The notes under the pieces: model-generated
What the model was told of the DNA's origin: nothing
Database searches by the model: none
What the model saw: only the letters and a program-made list of their open reading frames with translations
From: Stenotrophomonas sp. ZAC14D1_NAIMI4_1
Lineage (GTDB): Bacteria > Pseudomonadota > Gammaproteobacteria > Xanthomonadales > Xanthomonadaceae
Assembly: GCF_003086775.1 (NCBI RefSeq)
Contig: NZ_CP026001.1
Coordinates: forward strand, 1,328,407-1,392,406
Reading direction: 5' to 3'
DNA: 64,000 bases
Shown here: one piece after another, positions 35,724-44,789 of the stretch
Layout of the letters: each line of letters opens with the position of its first letter
How positions within the stretch are numbered: position 1 is the first letter of the stretch
Program-made: the position numbers and the translations under genes

Positions 35724-37723
35724 ACATGTTGGGAAAACTCTCTCTTGAGTCGATCCCCCACGATCCGATCGTGCTGACCACCCTGGTCGGCGCGGTGCTG
35801 GGTGGCCTGGGCGTCATGGCCCTGATCACCAAGTTCAAGCTGTGGGGCTATCTGTGGAAAGAGTGGTTCACTTCGGTGGACCACAAGAAGATCGGCGTGA
35901 TGTACCTCATCGTCGCCTTCGTCATGCTGCTGCGCGGTTTCTCCGACGCCATCATGATGCGTACCCAGCAGGCCATCGCCGTCGGCGGGTCCGAGGGTTA
36001 CCTGCCGCCGCACCACTACGACCAGATCTTCACCGCCCACGGCGTGATCATGATCTTCTTCGTGGCGATGCCGCTCATCACCGGCCTGATGAACCTGGCC
36101 GTGCCGCTGCAGATCGGTGCGCGCGACGTCGCGTTCCCGTTCGTCAACTCGCTCAGCTTCTGGCTGTTCGTGTCCGGCGCGGTGCTGATCATGCTGTCGC
36201 TGTGGATCGGTGAATTCGCCGCCACCGGCTGGCTGGCCTTCCCACCATTGTCGGGTATCGAGTACAGCAACAATGTAGGTATGGACTACTACATATGGGG
36301 CCTACAGGTCGCGGGCCTGGGTACCACCCTGAGTGGTATCAACTTCTTCATTACCATCCTGAAGATGCGCACCCCGAGCATGAAGCTGATGCAGATGCCG
36401 GTGTTCACCTGGACTGCCCTGGTGACCAACGTGCTGATCGTCGCTGCCTTCCCGGTGCTGACCATCACCCTGGTGCTGCTGACCCTGGACCGTTACCTGG
36501 GTACGCACTTCTTCACCAATGATGGTGGCGGCAACGCCATGCTGTACATCAACCTGATCTGGATCTGGGGCCACCCGGAAGTCTATATCCTGGTCCTGCC
36601 GGCCTTCGGCGTGTTCTCCGAAGTCATCGCGACCTTCTCGCGCAAGGCACTGTTCGGCTACAAGGGCATGGTCTACGCCACCGCCTGCATCGGCGTGCTG
36701 TCGTTCATCGTGTGGCTGCACCACTTCTTCACCATGGGCTCGGGTGCCAACGTCAATGCCTTCTTCGGCATCACGACGATGATCATCTCGATCCCGACCG
36801 GCGTGAAGATCTTCAACTGGCTGTTCACCATGTTCCGCGGTCGCGTGCAGTTCACCACGCCCGTGCTGTGGACCATCGGCTTCATGGTCACCTTCACCAT
36901 CGGCGGCATGACCGGCGTGATGCTGGCGATCCCGGCCATCGACTTCGTGCTGCACAACAGCCTGTTCCTGATCGCCCACTTCCACAACGTCATCATCGGC
37001 GGCGTGGTGTTCGGCATGTTCGCCGGCATCACCTACTGGTGGCCGAAGATGTTCGGCTTCCGCCTGAACGAGTTCTGGGGCAAGTGCGCGTTCTGGTGCT
37101 GGTTCATCGGCTTCTACGTGACCTTCATGCCGATGTACGTGCTGGGCTTCATGGGCATGACCCGTCGCCTGCAGAGCACCGTCAACCCGGCCTACGAGCC
37201 GTTCCTGCTGGTTGCCGCCGTGGGCGCCTTCATCGTGGGTGCCGGCATCCTGTGCCAGATCATCCAGGTGGCCGTGTCCATCCGCGACCGCAAGAAGACC
37301 GCCGACCTGACCGGCGACCCGTGGGATGCCCGTACGCTGGAGTGGGAAACCTCTTCGCCGCCGGCTTTCTACAACTTCGGCGCCCTGCCGGAAGTCACCG
37401 AGCTGGACGATTTCTGGGAGCGCAAGCAGCGTGGTGAAGCCTGGCCGAAGCCGGCCAAGTACACCGACATCCACATGCCGCGCAACACTGGCACGGGCGT
37501 TGTCATCGGTGCCTTCAGCCTGGTGTTCGGCTTCGCGATGATCTGGCACATCTGGTGGCTGGCCATCATTGGCTTCGTCGGCATGATCGCCACGTTCATC
37601 TACCGCACCTTCGACCAGGACGTGGACTACTGGGTCCCGGCCGCCGAGGTGGAACGCATCGAGAACGAACACCGCAAGCACCTGGAAAACCAGGGCCTGG
37701 TGAAGTCGGAGCTGAAGGCATGA
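35720..37723 (+). CDS. cyoB: Cytochrome bo3 ubiquinol oxidase subunit I
   Basis: Catalytic haem-copper subunit of 667 aa, with about 14-15 transmembrane segments. The CuB/Tyr motif [15 protein letters not shown] and the His pair in WLHHFFTMG are present, as is [11 protein letters not shown] for the haem ligands. It reduces oxygen to water with ubiquinol as donor and pumps protons. ATG 35720 overlaps the cyoA stop, and its own stop overlaps the cyoC start. Confidence 0.96.
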   Translation: MNMLGKLSLESIPHDPIVLTTLVGAVLGGLGVMALITKFKLWGYLWKEWFTSVDHKKIGVMYLIVAFVMLLRGFSDAIMMRTQQAIAVGGSEGYLPPHHYDQIFTAHGVIMIFFVAMPLITGLMNLAVPLQIGARDVAFPFVNSLSFWLFVSGAVLIMLSLWIGEFAATGWLAFPPLSGIEYSNNVGMDYYIWGLQVAGLGTTLSGINFFITILKMRTPSMKLMQMPVFTWTALVTNVLIVAAFPVLTITLVLLTLDRYLGTHFFTNDGGGNAMLYINLIWIWGHPEVYILVLPAFGVFSEVIATFSRKALFGYKGMVYATACIGVLSFIVWLHHFFTMGSGANVNAFFGITTMIISIPTGVKIFNWLFTMFRGRVQFTTPVLWTIGFMVTFTIGGMTGVMLAIPAIDFVLHNSLFLIAHFHNVIIGGVVFGMFAGITYWWPKMFGFRLNEFWGKCAFWCWFIGFYVTFMPMYVLGFMGMTRRLQSTVNPAYEPFLLVAAVGAFIVGAGILCQIIQVAVSIRDRKKTADLTGDPWDARTLEWETSSPPAFYNFGALPEVTELDDFWERKQRGEAWPKPAKYTDIHMPRNTGTGVVIGAFSLVFGFAMIWHIWWLAIIGFVGMIATFIYRTFDQDVDYWVPAAEVERIENEHRKHLENQGLVKSELKA

Positions 37724-38358
37724 GCACCAATACCTCGACCCTGAGCCACGGGCACGCCGCGCATGCGGCGGCCCATGGCCATGACGACCACGAGCACCAC
37801 GATACCGGCGGCAACACCGTCTTCGGTTTCTGGGTGTACCTGATGAGCGACTGCCTCATCTTCGCCTCGCTGTTCGCCACCTACGTGGTGCTGGCCGGCG
37901 GCACCGACGGTGGCCCGGGTCCGAAGGATCTGTTCGAGCTGCCGTTCGTGGCGTGGGAAACCGCGCTGCTGCTGACCTCGTCGCTGACCTTCGGCCTGGG
38001 CATGATCGCCATGCACCGCAAGCAGGTCGGCCAGATGTTCCTGTGGCTGGCCGTCACCTGGCTGCTGGGCTTCGGCTTCATGTGCATGGAAGTCTATGAA
38101 TTCCATCACCTGATCCATCAGGGCTATGGTCCGGACCGCAGTGCCTTCCTGTCGGCGTTCTTCGCCCTGGTCGGTACCCACGGCCTGCACGTCAGCGCCG
38201 GCCTGCTGTGGCTGCTGGTGATGTTCGTGCAGCTGAAGAAGTACGGCCTGACCCCGACCAACAAGACCCGCATGGCGTGCCTGAGCCTGTTCTGGCACTT
38301 CCTGGATCTCATCTGGATCGGCGTGTTCTCCGTCGTCTACCTCAATGGAGCGCTGTAA
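37720..38358 (+). CDS. cyoC: Cytochrome bo3 ubiquinol oxidase subunit III
   Basis: Subunit III, 212 aa, with five transmembrane helices ([20 protein letters not shown] marks the first). The N-terminus is an unusual His-rich segment ([19 protein letters not shown], about 10-28). ATG 37720 overlaps the cyoB stop in ATGA, and the stop shares one base with the cyoD ATG (TAATG). Confidence 0.94.
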   Translation: MSTNTSTLSHGHAAHAAAHGHDDHEHHDTGGNTVFGFWVYLMSDCLIFASLFATYVVLAGGTDGGPGPKDLFELPFVAWETALLLTSSLTFGLGMIAMHRKQVGQMFLWLAVTWLLGFGFMCMEVYEFHHLIHQGYGPDRSAFLSAFFALVGTHGLHVSAGLLWLLVMFVQLKKYGLTPTNKTRMACLSLFWHFLDLIWIGVFSVVYLNGAL

Positions 38359-38699
38359 TGGCACATGACAACCATGCACACGACCACGCGGCCGGTGGCG
38401 AGAGCCACGGCAGCGTCAAGTCCTACCTGATCGGCTTCGTGCTGGCGGTGGTGCTGACCGTCATCCCGTTCTGGGTGGTGATGTCCGGCGACTTCTCGCG
38501 CACTGTCAGCGGTGTGGTCATCGCGGTCACCGCGGTGCTGCAGATGCTGGTCCACCTGGTGTTCTTCCTGCACCTGGACCGCTCTTCGGAAAGCCGCTGG
38601 AACGTCAACGCTGCTGCCTTCACCGTCGTGGTGATCGGCATCATCGTGATCGGCACCCTGTGGGTCATGCACAACATGAACGTGCACATGATGCACTGA
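38358..38699 (+). CDS. cyoD: Cytochrome bo3 ubiquinol oxidase subunit IV
   Basis: A small subunit of 113 aa with three transmembrane helices. HLVFFLHLDRSSESRW is the typical CyoD motif. The N-terminus is again His-rich ([18 protein letters not shown]). It ends the cyo operon; cyoE (haem O synthase) is not next to it. A terminator follows at 38725. Confidence 0.93.
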   Translation: MAHDNHAHDHAAGGESHGSVKSYLIGFVLAVVLTVIPFWVVMSGDFSRTVSGVVIAVTAVLQMLVHLVFFLHLDRSSESRWNVNAAAFTVVVIGIIVIGTLWVMHNMNVHMMH

Positions 38700-38724
38700 C
38701 GTCTTCGCGACGTTGCCACATGCG

Positions 38725-38757
38725 AAAAGGCCGCCCTTCGGGGCGGCCTTTTTGTTT
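38725..38757 (+). terminator. Rho-independent terminator of the cyo operon
   Basis: AAAAGGCCGCCC, loop TTCG, GGGCGGCCTTTTTG: a perfect GC stem flanked by A and T runs, 25 nt after the cyoD stop. Confidence 0.93.
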
Positions 38758-38783
38758 GGGTCGGGTGGGGCGTCCGGTGCGTT

Positions 38784-39051
38784 CGCCGGCCAGCGGCCGG
38801 CGCTACCAGGGGAAGTCGGTTGCGTGTTCTTCCGGGGGGTAGTGCCGGCCGCTGGCCGGCAATCGCGCGTTTCGCCGGGCATGGCCCGGCGCTATCGGGG
38901 GATGTCGGGTGTGCGTTTCGCCGGGCATGGCCCGGCGTCACGGGTTGGGGCGAGCGCTGGTAGCGCCGGGCCATGCCCGGCGGCACGGGTTGGGGCGCGC
39001 TGGTAGTGCCGGCCGCTGGCCGGCAGCAGTAGATCCACGCCATGCGTGGAT
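38784..39051. repeat. Large SMAG cluster (seven units)
   Basis: There is a series of palindromes in both orientations. The types are CGCCGGCCAGCGGCCGGCG ending in CTAC, GTAGTGCCGGCCGCTGGCCG, CGCCGGGCATGGCCCGGCG ending in CTAT or TCAC, GTAGCGCCGGGCCATGCCCG, and finally GTAGATCCACGCCATGCGTG (39029-39051). It occupies the gap between cyoD and the convergent GGDEF/EAL gene. Four different palindrome sub-types are mixed here. Confidence 0.85.
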
Positions 39052-39062
39052 GAACCGCCGGC

Positions 39063-41120
39063 TCACCCCACCTTGCGCAGGAACTCGTCCGGATCCATCG
39101 GCCGGCCCAGGTGGTACCCCTGCAACTGGTCACAGCCCAGCCCGCTCAGGTACTCCTGCTGCTCGCGCGTCTCCACGCCCTCGGCCACCACCTGCAGCTG
39201 AAGCGAGCGCCCCAGCGCCACGATCGACGACACGATCGCCGCGTCTTCGGCGTTCTGCTCCAGGTCGCGCACGAACGCGCGATCGATCTTCAGCTCGGTC
39301 GCCGGCATGCGCTTCAGGTACAACAGGCTGGAATAGCCCGTGCCGAAATCATCGATGGAGATATGCACGCCCATCGCGGTCAGGTCGTTGAGGATGGCCA
39401 GGCTGGCTTCCACGTCCTTCATCGCCGTGGTTTCGGTGATCTCCAGGGTCAGCCGTTCCGGCGCGATCGCATGGCGCGCCAGCACGTCGCGCACGTTGTC
39501 CACCAGCGACGGCGAGGAGAACTGCAGCGGCGACAGGTTCACTGCCATCGTCCATTCCGGGTGGCCCGAATCGTGCCAGCTGCGCAGCTGCGCGCAGGCC
39601 TGGTCCAGCACCCAGTCGCCGATCGGCAGGATCAGCCCGCTGCGCTCGGCGATGGGGATGAACACATCCGGCGCGAGCATGCCCAGCTCCGGGTGCTGCC
39701 AGCGCAGCAGTGCTTCGGCGCCCACGGCAGGCGTGCCGGCGGCGACGAACTTGGGCTGGTAGTGCAGGCGCAGCTCGCCGCGGTCGGCGGCGCGGCGCAG
39801 GTCCTGCAGCAGTCGCAGCTGGCGGTTGGCGCTGACCTGCATCGACGGGGTGAAGAACGTATAGCCGTTCCGGCCGGCATCCTTGGTGTGGTACATCGCC
39901 GCGTCGGCGTGTGCCATCAGTTCGCGTTCGGTGGCGCCGTCGTCGGGGTACAGGGCGATGCCCAGGCTGGCGCTGACCTGCAGCTCGGCGGCGTCGATCA
40001 GGAACGGCTCGGCCACCGCCGCGATGATGCGCTCGGCCACCACCACCGCATCGTCCGGTTCGTCGACGGCCAGCACGATCACGAACTCGTCGCCGCCCAG
40101 CCGGGCGAAGGTGTCCTGCGGGCGCAGCAGGCCGCTGACACGCTCGCTCATGCGCACCAGCAGGCGGTCGCCCAGCTGGTGGCCATAGGCATCGTTGACC
40201 GCCTTGAAGCCGTCCAGATCGCAGAACATCACCGCCAGGCCGTGGTTGCGGCGGCGTGCCTTCTCGATGGACTGCTCGATGCGATCCTGCAGCAGCATGC
40301 GGTTGGGCAGCTGGGTCAGCGGGTCGTGCAGGGCCGCCTGCAGCAGCTTGTCGTTGGCCTTTTCCAGCGATTCGGCAAGCAGGCCGGTGCGCTCGCGCAT
40401 CTGCCGGTCGAACAGCGAGGCGACCAGCGCGATGCCGATGGTGCCCAGGGTGGTGACGATGACCAGTATCGCCAGCCAGCGGCTGTCGATGCCGCCGTCG
40501 ATCACCGCGCCACAGAGGCTGCCTTCGGGGAAGCGGGCGGCGGCCATGCCGGTGTAGTGCATGCCGACGATGGCCAGGCCCATCACCAGCGAGGCCAGCA
40601 GGCGCAGGCGCAGGGTGCGCTCACCCTCCTTGCGCAGGCGGAAGGCGATCCACAGCGCCGCACCGGCGGCACCGATGGCGATCAGGATCGAGGCGGCAAA
40701 CCACAGCGGGTCGTAATCGATGCCCGGCTGCATGCGCATCGCGGTCATGCCCAGGTAGTGCATGGTGGCGATGCCCAGCCCCATCAGCACCGCACCGGCC
40801 AGCAGGCGGCGGCGCGGCAGCTGCGGCCGCGAGACCAGCCACAGGGCGTAGGCCGAGGCGCAGACCGACACCGCCAGCGAGTACAGGGTGATGGCCAGGT
40901 CGAAGCCGATCGGGATCGGCAGGTTGAACGCCAGCATGCCCACGAAGTGCATGGACCAGATGCCCAGGCCCATGGCCGTGGCGCCGCCGGCCAGCCACCA
41001 GCGCGCCACCCGGCCCTCGGTCGTGGCCAGGCGCCCGGCCATGTCCAGTGCGGTATAGGACGCCAGGATGGCGACCAGCAGCGAAAAAACAACCAGACTC
41101 TGGCTGTAGGTGCCAGTCAT
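39063..41120 (-). CDS. MHYT-GGDEF-EAL cyclic-di-GMP protein
   Basis: An inner-membrane protein of 685 aa. The N-terminal MHYT sensor has seven helices with the motifs MHFVGM (about 57), MHYLGM (about 120) and MHYTGM (about 188), which are proposed to bind a metal and sense a gas. The GGDEF domain has an intact RLGGDEF motif. The EAL domain has AEALLRW, NLSPLQF and EITETTAM, followed by IDDFGTGYSSL and KIDRAFV, and looks complete. It may therefore both make and degrade c-di-GMP. It is a single gene, divergent from radA. The start ATG (41120) fits the first MHYT helix. Confidence 0.93.
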   Translation of the reverse strand: MTGTYSQSLVVFSLLVAILASYTALDMAGRLATTEGRVARWWLAGGATAMGLGIWSMHFVGMLAFNLPIPIGFDLAITLYSLAVSVCASAYALWLVSRPQLPRRRLLAGAVLMGLGIATMHYLGMTAMRMQPGIDYDPLWFAASILIAIGAAGAALWIAFRLRKEGERTLRLRLLASLVMGLAIVGMHYTGMAAARFPEGSLCGAVIDGGIDSRWLAILVIVTTLGTIGIALVASLFDRQMRERTGLLAESLEKANDKLLQAALHDPLTQLPNRMLLQDRIEQSIEKARRRNHGLAVMFCDLDGFKAVNDAYGHQLGDRLLVRMSERVSGLLRPQDTFARLGGDEFVIVLAVDEPDDAVVVAERIIAAVAEPFLIDAAELQVSASLGIALYPDDGATERELMAHADAAMYHTKDAGRNGYTFFTPSMQVSANRQLRLLQDLRRAADRGELRLHYQPKFVAAGTPAVGAEALLRWQHPELGMLAPDVFIPIAERSGLILPIGDWVLDQACAQLRSWHDSGHPEWTMAVNLSPLQFSSPSLVDNVRDVLARHAIAPERLTLEITETTAMKDVEASLAILNDLTAMGVHISIDDFGTGYSSLLYLKRMPATELKIDRAFVRDLEQNAEDAAIVSSIVALGRSLQLQVVAEGVETREQQEYLSGLGCDQLQGYHLGRPMDPDEFLRKVG

Positions 41121-41323
41121 TGAGGGTCCTTCGGGGGGCGTGGAGGGGGCGCAGCGGCGCGGACTATAGCGGCTGCGTGGAGCGCAACCTTAGAGCATTA
41201 AAGTGTGATGTTCATCTCATATTCGAGAATGTCATGACCGGGTCGCCCTCATGCCGGGGGTCGCAGCGCCTGCGACTGGCCTCGGCTATCCTCCTTCACC
41301 TCCCCGCACCGAAGTCCTGCCCC

Positions 41324-42703
41324 ATGGCCAAAGCCCGCCTCACTGCCTACGTCTGCAACGAATGCGGCGCCGAGTACAGCAAGTGGCAGGGCCAGTGCAC
41401 CGAGTGCAACGCCTGGAATTCATTGTCGGAAATCGTGCTGGAGAGCGCGGCGGCGGCCAAGGCGCCTGCGTCGCGCCGGGCCGGCTGGGCCGGCAAGATC
41501 GATCCGCCGAAGATCACGGCGCTGAAGGATGTCGAGCAGACCGAGCACCGCCGGGTCAGCACCGGCATCGGTGAGTTCGACCGCGTGCTGGGCGGCGGCC
41601 TGGTCGAAGGCGCGGTGGTGCTGGTCGGTGGCGACCCGGGCATCGGCAAATCCACCCTGCTGCTGCAGGCGGTGGCGAAGATGGCGGCCGTGCTGCCGGT
41701 GCTGTATGTCACCGGCGAAGAGTCGCTGGCCCAGGTGGCCGGGCGTGCGCACCGGCTGGAACTGCCGCTGGACGGTGTGAACGCGCTGGCCGAGACCGGC
41801 GTCGAGTCGATCCTGCAGCACGCGTCCAAGGCAGGGCCGCGGCTGATCGTGGCCGACTCGGTGCAGACGCTGTGGACCGAAACCCTCACCGCCGCCCCCG
41901 GCTCGGTCAGCCAGGTACGCGAGAGTGCTGCGCGGCTGGTGCGCTTTGCCAAGGAAACCGGCACCGCCGTGTTCCTGGTCGGCCACGTGACCAAGGAAGG
42001 CGGTATCGCCGGCCCGCGCGTGCTCGAACACATGGTCGACGCCGTGCTGTATTTCGAAGGCGAGAGCGGCAGCCGCTTCCGCCTGCTGCGCGCGTTCAAG
42101 AACCGCTTCGGCGCGGTCAACGAACTGGGCGTGTTCGCCATGGGCGACAAGGGCCTGAAGGAAGTCTCCAACCCGTCGGCCATTTTCCTGTCCGGTGCCA
42201 GTACCCATCAGCCAGGCAGCTGCGTGATGGTCACCCGCGAGGGCACCCGGCCGCTGCTGGTGGAAGTGCAGGCGCTGGTCGATGCCTCGCCGCTGTCCAA
42301 CCCGCGCCGTGTCGCAGTCGGCCTGGAACAGAACCGACTGGCCATGTTGCTGGCGGTGCTGCACCGTCATGGCGGCGTGTTGGTGGGTGACCAGGACGTG
42401 TTCGTCAATGTCGTGGGTGGCATCCGCGTGCAGGAGACGGCCGCCGATCTGCCGGTACTGCTGGCCGTGCTGTCGTCGCTTCAGGACCGGCCGCTGGCGG
42501 AGAAAACGATTGCCTTCGGCGAGGTCGGCCTGTCCGGCGAGATCCGCCCGGTGCCCAATGGCGAAGACCGCCTGCGCGAGGCCGCCACCCACGGCTTCAA
42601 GCGCGCCATCGTGCCCAAGGCCAATGCGCCCAAGGGCGGTACGGTGAAGGGCATGGAAGTGATCGCGGTCGAGCGCCTGTCCGAGGCCATCGACGCAGCG
42701 TGA
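41324..42703 (+). CDS. radA: DNA repair protein RadA
   Basis: A RecA-like ATPase for recombination intermediates, 459 aa. The N-terminal zinc finger is CNECGAEYSKWQGQCTEC (about 10-27). Walker A is GGDPGIGKSTLLLQ. The RadA-specific KNRFG motif is present (KNRFGAVNELGVF), and the C-terminal Lon-protease-like domain is complete. The start ATG 41324 matches the family N-terminus MAKARLTAYVC. The 203-nt gap to the divergent GGDEF/EAL gene shows no other feature. Confidence 0.95.
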   Translation: MAKARLTAYVCNECGAEYSKWQGQCTECNAWNSLSEIVLESAAAAKAPASRRAGWAGKIDPPKITALKDVEQTEHRRVSTGIGEFDRVLGGGLVEGAVVLVGGDPGIGKSTLLLQAVAKMAAVLPVLYVTGEESLAQVAGRAHRLELPLDGVNALAETGVESILQHASKAGPRLIVADSVQTLWTETLTAAPGSVSQVRESAARLVRFAKETGTAVFLVGHVTKEGGIAGPRVLEHMVDAVLYFEGESGSRFRLLRAFKNRFGAVNELGVFAMGDKGLKEVSNPSAIFLSGASTHQPGSCVMVTREGTRPLLVEVQALVDASPLSNPRRVAVGLEQNRLAMLLAVLHRHGGVLVGDQDVFVNVVGGIRVQETAADLPVLLAVLSSLQDRPLAEKTIAFGEVGLSGEIRPVPNGEDRLREAATHGFKRAIVPKANAPKGGTVKGMEVIAVERLSEAIDAA

Positions 42704-42713
42704 CATCGGTCCT

Positions 42714-42778
42714 GTAGAGCCGAGCCCATGCTCGGCTGCTTTTCCGCCAACGGCAGCCGAGCATGGGCTCGGCTCTAC
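42714..42778. repeat. SMAG inverted pair
   Basis: GTAG at 42714 (palindrome AGCCGAGCCCATGCTCGGCT) and an inverted unit ending in CTAC at 42775-42778. The two units can form one long stem. It lies between radA and the HSP90-like gene. Confidence 0.88.
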
Positions 42779-42876
42779 ACGCATCCGATGCAGTAACGGT
42801 CAGCTTCACTGTGCTAGTTTTCCCGCTCGACGACGGCGCCCCGTGGCGCCTTGTGTGGCAAGGAGTAACCGATTTC

Positions 42877-44733
42877 ATGCAGGACCCGACGCTCAGCATC
42901 CCCGCCGCCGAAATCCGTCGCGCAGGGGTCGATCTCAATGGACTGATGACGGTGCTGGGCAAGCACCTGTATTCCACCCCGATGGTGGCCCTGCGTGAGC
43001 TGGTGCAGAACGCGCACGATTCAATCATCCGCCGCCGCCTTGAACAGCCGGGCATCGAGCTGCCTTCGCGTATCGAGGTGCGGGTGGATGCCGCCGCCGG
43101 CGTGCTGCGCATCATCGATACCGGTGCCGGCCTGACCCGCCAGGAAATCCACGATTACCTGGCGACCGTCGGTGTCGGCTACACCCGTGGCCTGCGCCAG
43201 GGCGGTGACGACCAGGACGGCCTGATCGGCATGTTCGGCCTGGGCTTCCTCTCGGCCTTCGTGCTGGCGCGGCGGGTGAGTGTCCGCACCACCTCGTACC
43301 AGACGCCGGAGCTGGGCCACCTTTACGTGTCCAGCAACGCCGAGCAGTACACCGTCAGCGAAGTGCCGGCACGCGCCATCGGCACCGAGGTGGAACTGGA
43401 ACTGCATTCGGATTTCCTGCCGCTGGCCAACGAGGCGCGCCTGTACGAGGTGCTGGGCCGCTACTGCGCGCTGCTGTCCGAGCCGATCTTCATCGGCGCT
43501 GCGGCCGAGGCCCTCAACCCCGAGCCGCCGCCGTGGCGCGGGCAGGGCGACGTGGCGCTGCATCCGGTGCAGGCGCGCCGCCAGGCACTGCAGTTCGCTG
43601 CGCGGTTCGAGCATGACTTCGAGCCGATCGTGACCCTGCCGCTGCGCGCCGACGCCGACAGCGATGCCACCGGCATGCTGTGGGTGCAGGATGGCGCGAC
43701 CTACGGCACCAGCGACAACCGCAACCTGTCCGTGTTCGTGCGCGGCATGCTGCTGGATGACGATGCGCGTGACCTGCTGCCGCCGTGGGCGGGCTTCATC
43801 GGCGGGGTGATCGAATCCTCGCGCCTGACCCCGACCGCCAGCCGCGAGGACCTGCAGCGCGACGACCAGTACCGCGCCGTGCAGCATGCGCTGCTGGAAG
43901 CGCTGATCGACGGCCTGGCGGAGGTCGCGCGGCAGCAGCCCGAAGCCTGGCGACGCGTGCTGGCCCGCCACAACGAAGCACTGCTCGGTGCGGCGCTGTG
44001 CGATGAGCGCCTGTTCGAGCTGCTGCTGGAACACGTGCGCGTGCCGACCTCGCAGGGCGACCTGCCGGCCAGCGCGCTGCCGTCGCGCGGCGCCGTGCAT
44101 GTGATCCTCGACAACGGCGGCGGCTTCGAGGAAATGCTGTTCCGTGCGATGGGCGTGCCGGTCGCGCACGGCCACCGCTATGCGGTGGTGCCGTTCCTGC
44201 GCCGCTGGACCCAGGCCAAGGGCCTGCGCCTGGTCGAACTGGGCACCGAGCAGGGCAACCGCGCCTTGTTCCGCACCGATGACAGCCTGGATGCGGCGCA
44301 GCTGGCCTGGCTGGGCGAGCACCTGGGCGATGGCGAGCAGCTGTTGCCGGCGCGTTTCAGCCCCGAAGCGCTGCCGGTGGTGGTCGTGCCCGACCGCGAA
44401 GCCGAACTGAAGCAGCGCCTGGAAGACGACGAGAACGACAAGCGCGTGTCGATGGCGGCATTGCGGCTGGCCCGCCAGTTCACCGCCCGCATCGAGGCGC
44501 GCGCACCATCGCGGCTGTACCTCAACCTGGACAACCCGGCCGTGCAGGCCTTGCTGCAGGCACAGCGCGAGGGGCATGCGCAGGCGCCGGCGGCCGCGCG
44601 CCTGCTGCGCTCGCTGAAGATCATCGTCTCTGCCCAGGGCCGCCCGCTGGCCCGTGGCGCCGCAACGCCCGGCCCGGACCTCAATGGCGCCTTCAGCGAA
44701 ATCGCCACGGCCCTGCAGCAGATGCTGCGCTGA
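42877..44733 (+). CDS. Divergent HSP90-family ATPase (HtpG-like)
   Basis: A protein of 618 aa, close to the length of HtpG. The GHKL ATPase motifs are present but altered: ELVQNAHDSI (classical ELxSNAxDA), IIDTGAGLT (classical DNGIGM) and GMFGLGFLSAFV (classical GQFGVGFYSAF). The middle domain Arg region is visible in LTPTASREDLQRDDQ, which is typical of HSP90. The C-terminal dimer domain is less clear and does not end in MEEVD. It is probably a paralogue of the housekeeping htpG. AAGGAG at 42860-42865 supports ATG 42877. The next gene, 56 nt downstream, encodes a TPR-like protein. Confidence 0.85.
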   Translation: MQDPTLSIPAAEIRRAGVDLNGLMTVLGKHLYSTPMVALRELVQNAHDSIIRRRLEQPGIELPSRIEVRVDAAAGVLRIIDTGAGLTRQEIHDYLATVGVGYTRGLRQGGDDQDGLIGMFGLGFLSAFVLARRVSVRTTSYQTPELGHLYVSSNAEQYTVSEVPARAIGTEVELELHSDFLPLANEARLYEVLGRYCALLSEPIFIGAAAEALNPEPPPWRGQGDVALHPVQARRQALQFAARFEHDFEPIVTLPLRADADSDATGMLWVQDGATYGTSDNRNLSVFVRGMLLDDDARDLLPPWAGFIGGVIESSRLTPTASREDLQRDDQYRAVQHALLEALIDGLAEVARQQPEAWRRVLARHNEALLGAALCDERLFELLLEHVRVPTSQGDLPASALPSRGAVHVILDNGGGFEEMLFRAMGVPVAHGHRYAVVPFLRRWTQAKGLRLVELGTEQGNRALFRTDDSLDAAQLAWLGEHLGDGEQLLPARFSPEALPVVVVPDREAELKQRLEDDENDKRVSMAALRLARQFTARIEARAPSRLYLNLDNPAVQALLQAQREGHAQAPAAARLLRSLKIIVSAQGRPLARGAATPGPDLNGAFSEIATALQQMLR

Positions 44734-44789
44734 GCATTCCAGACACTTTCTCTCATCCAGCCTCACGCTAGACAGGAGCACCAACCCCC

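Noticed and set aside
38784..39051. Repeat array as a possible CRISPR
   Set aside because: Units are palindromes in both orientations without regular unique spacers; they fit SMAG elements. The 38-bp tandem at 47155 also has near-identical spacers, which excludes CRISPR.
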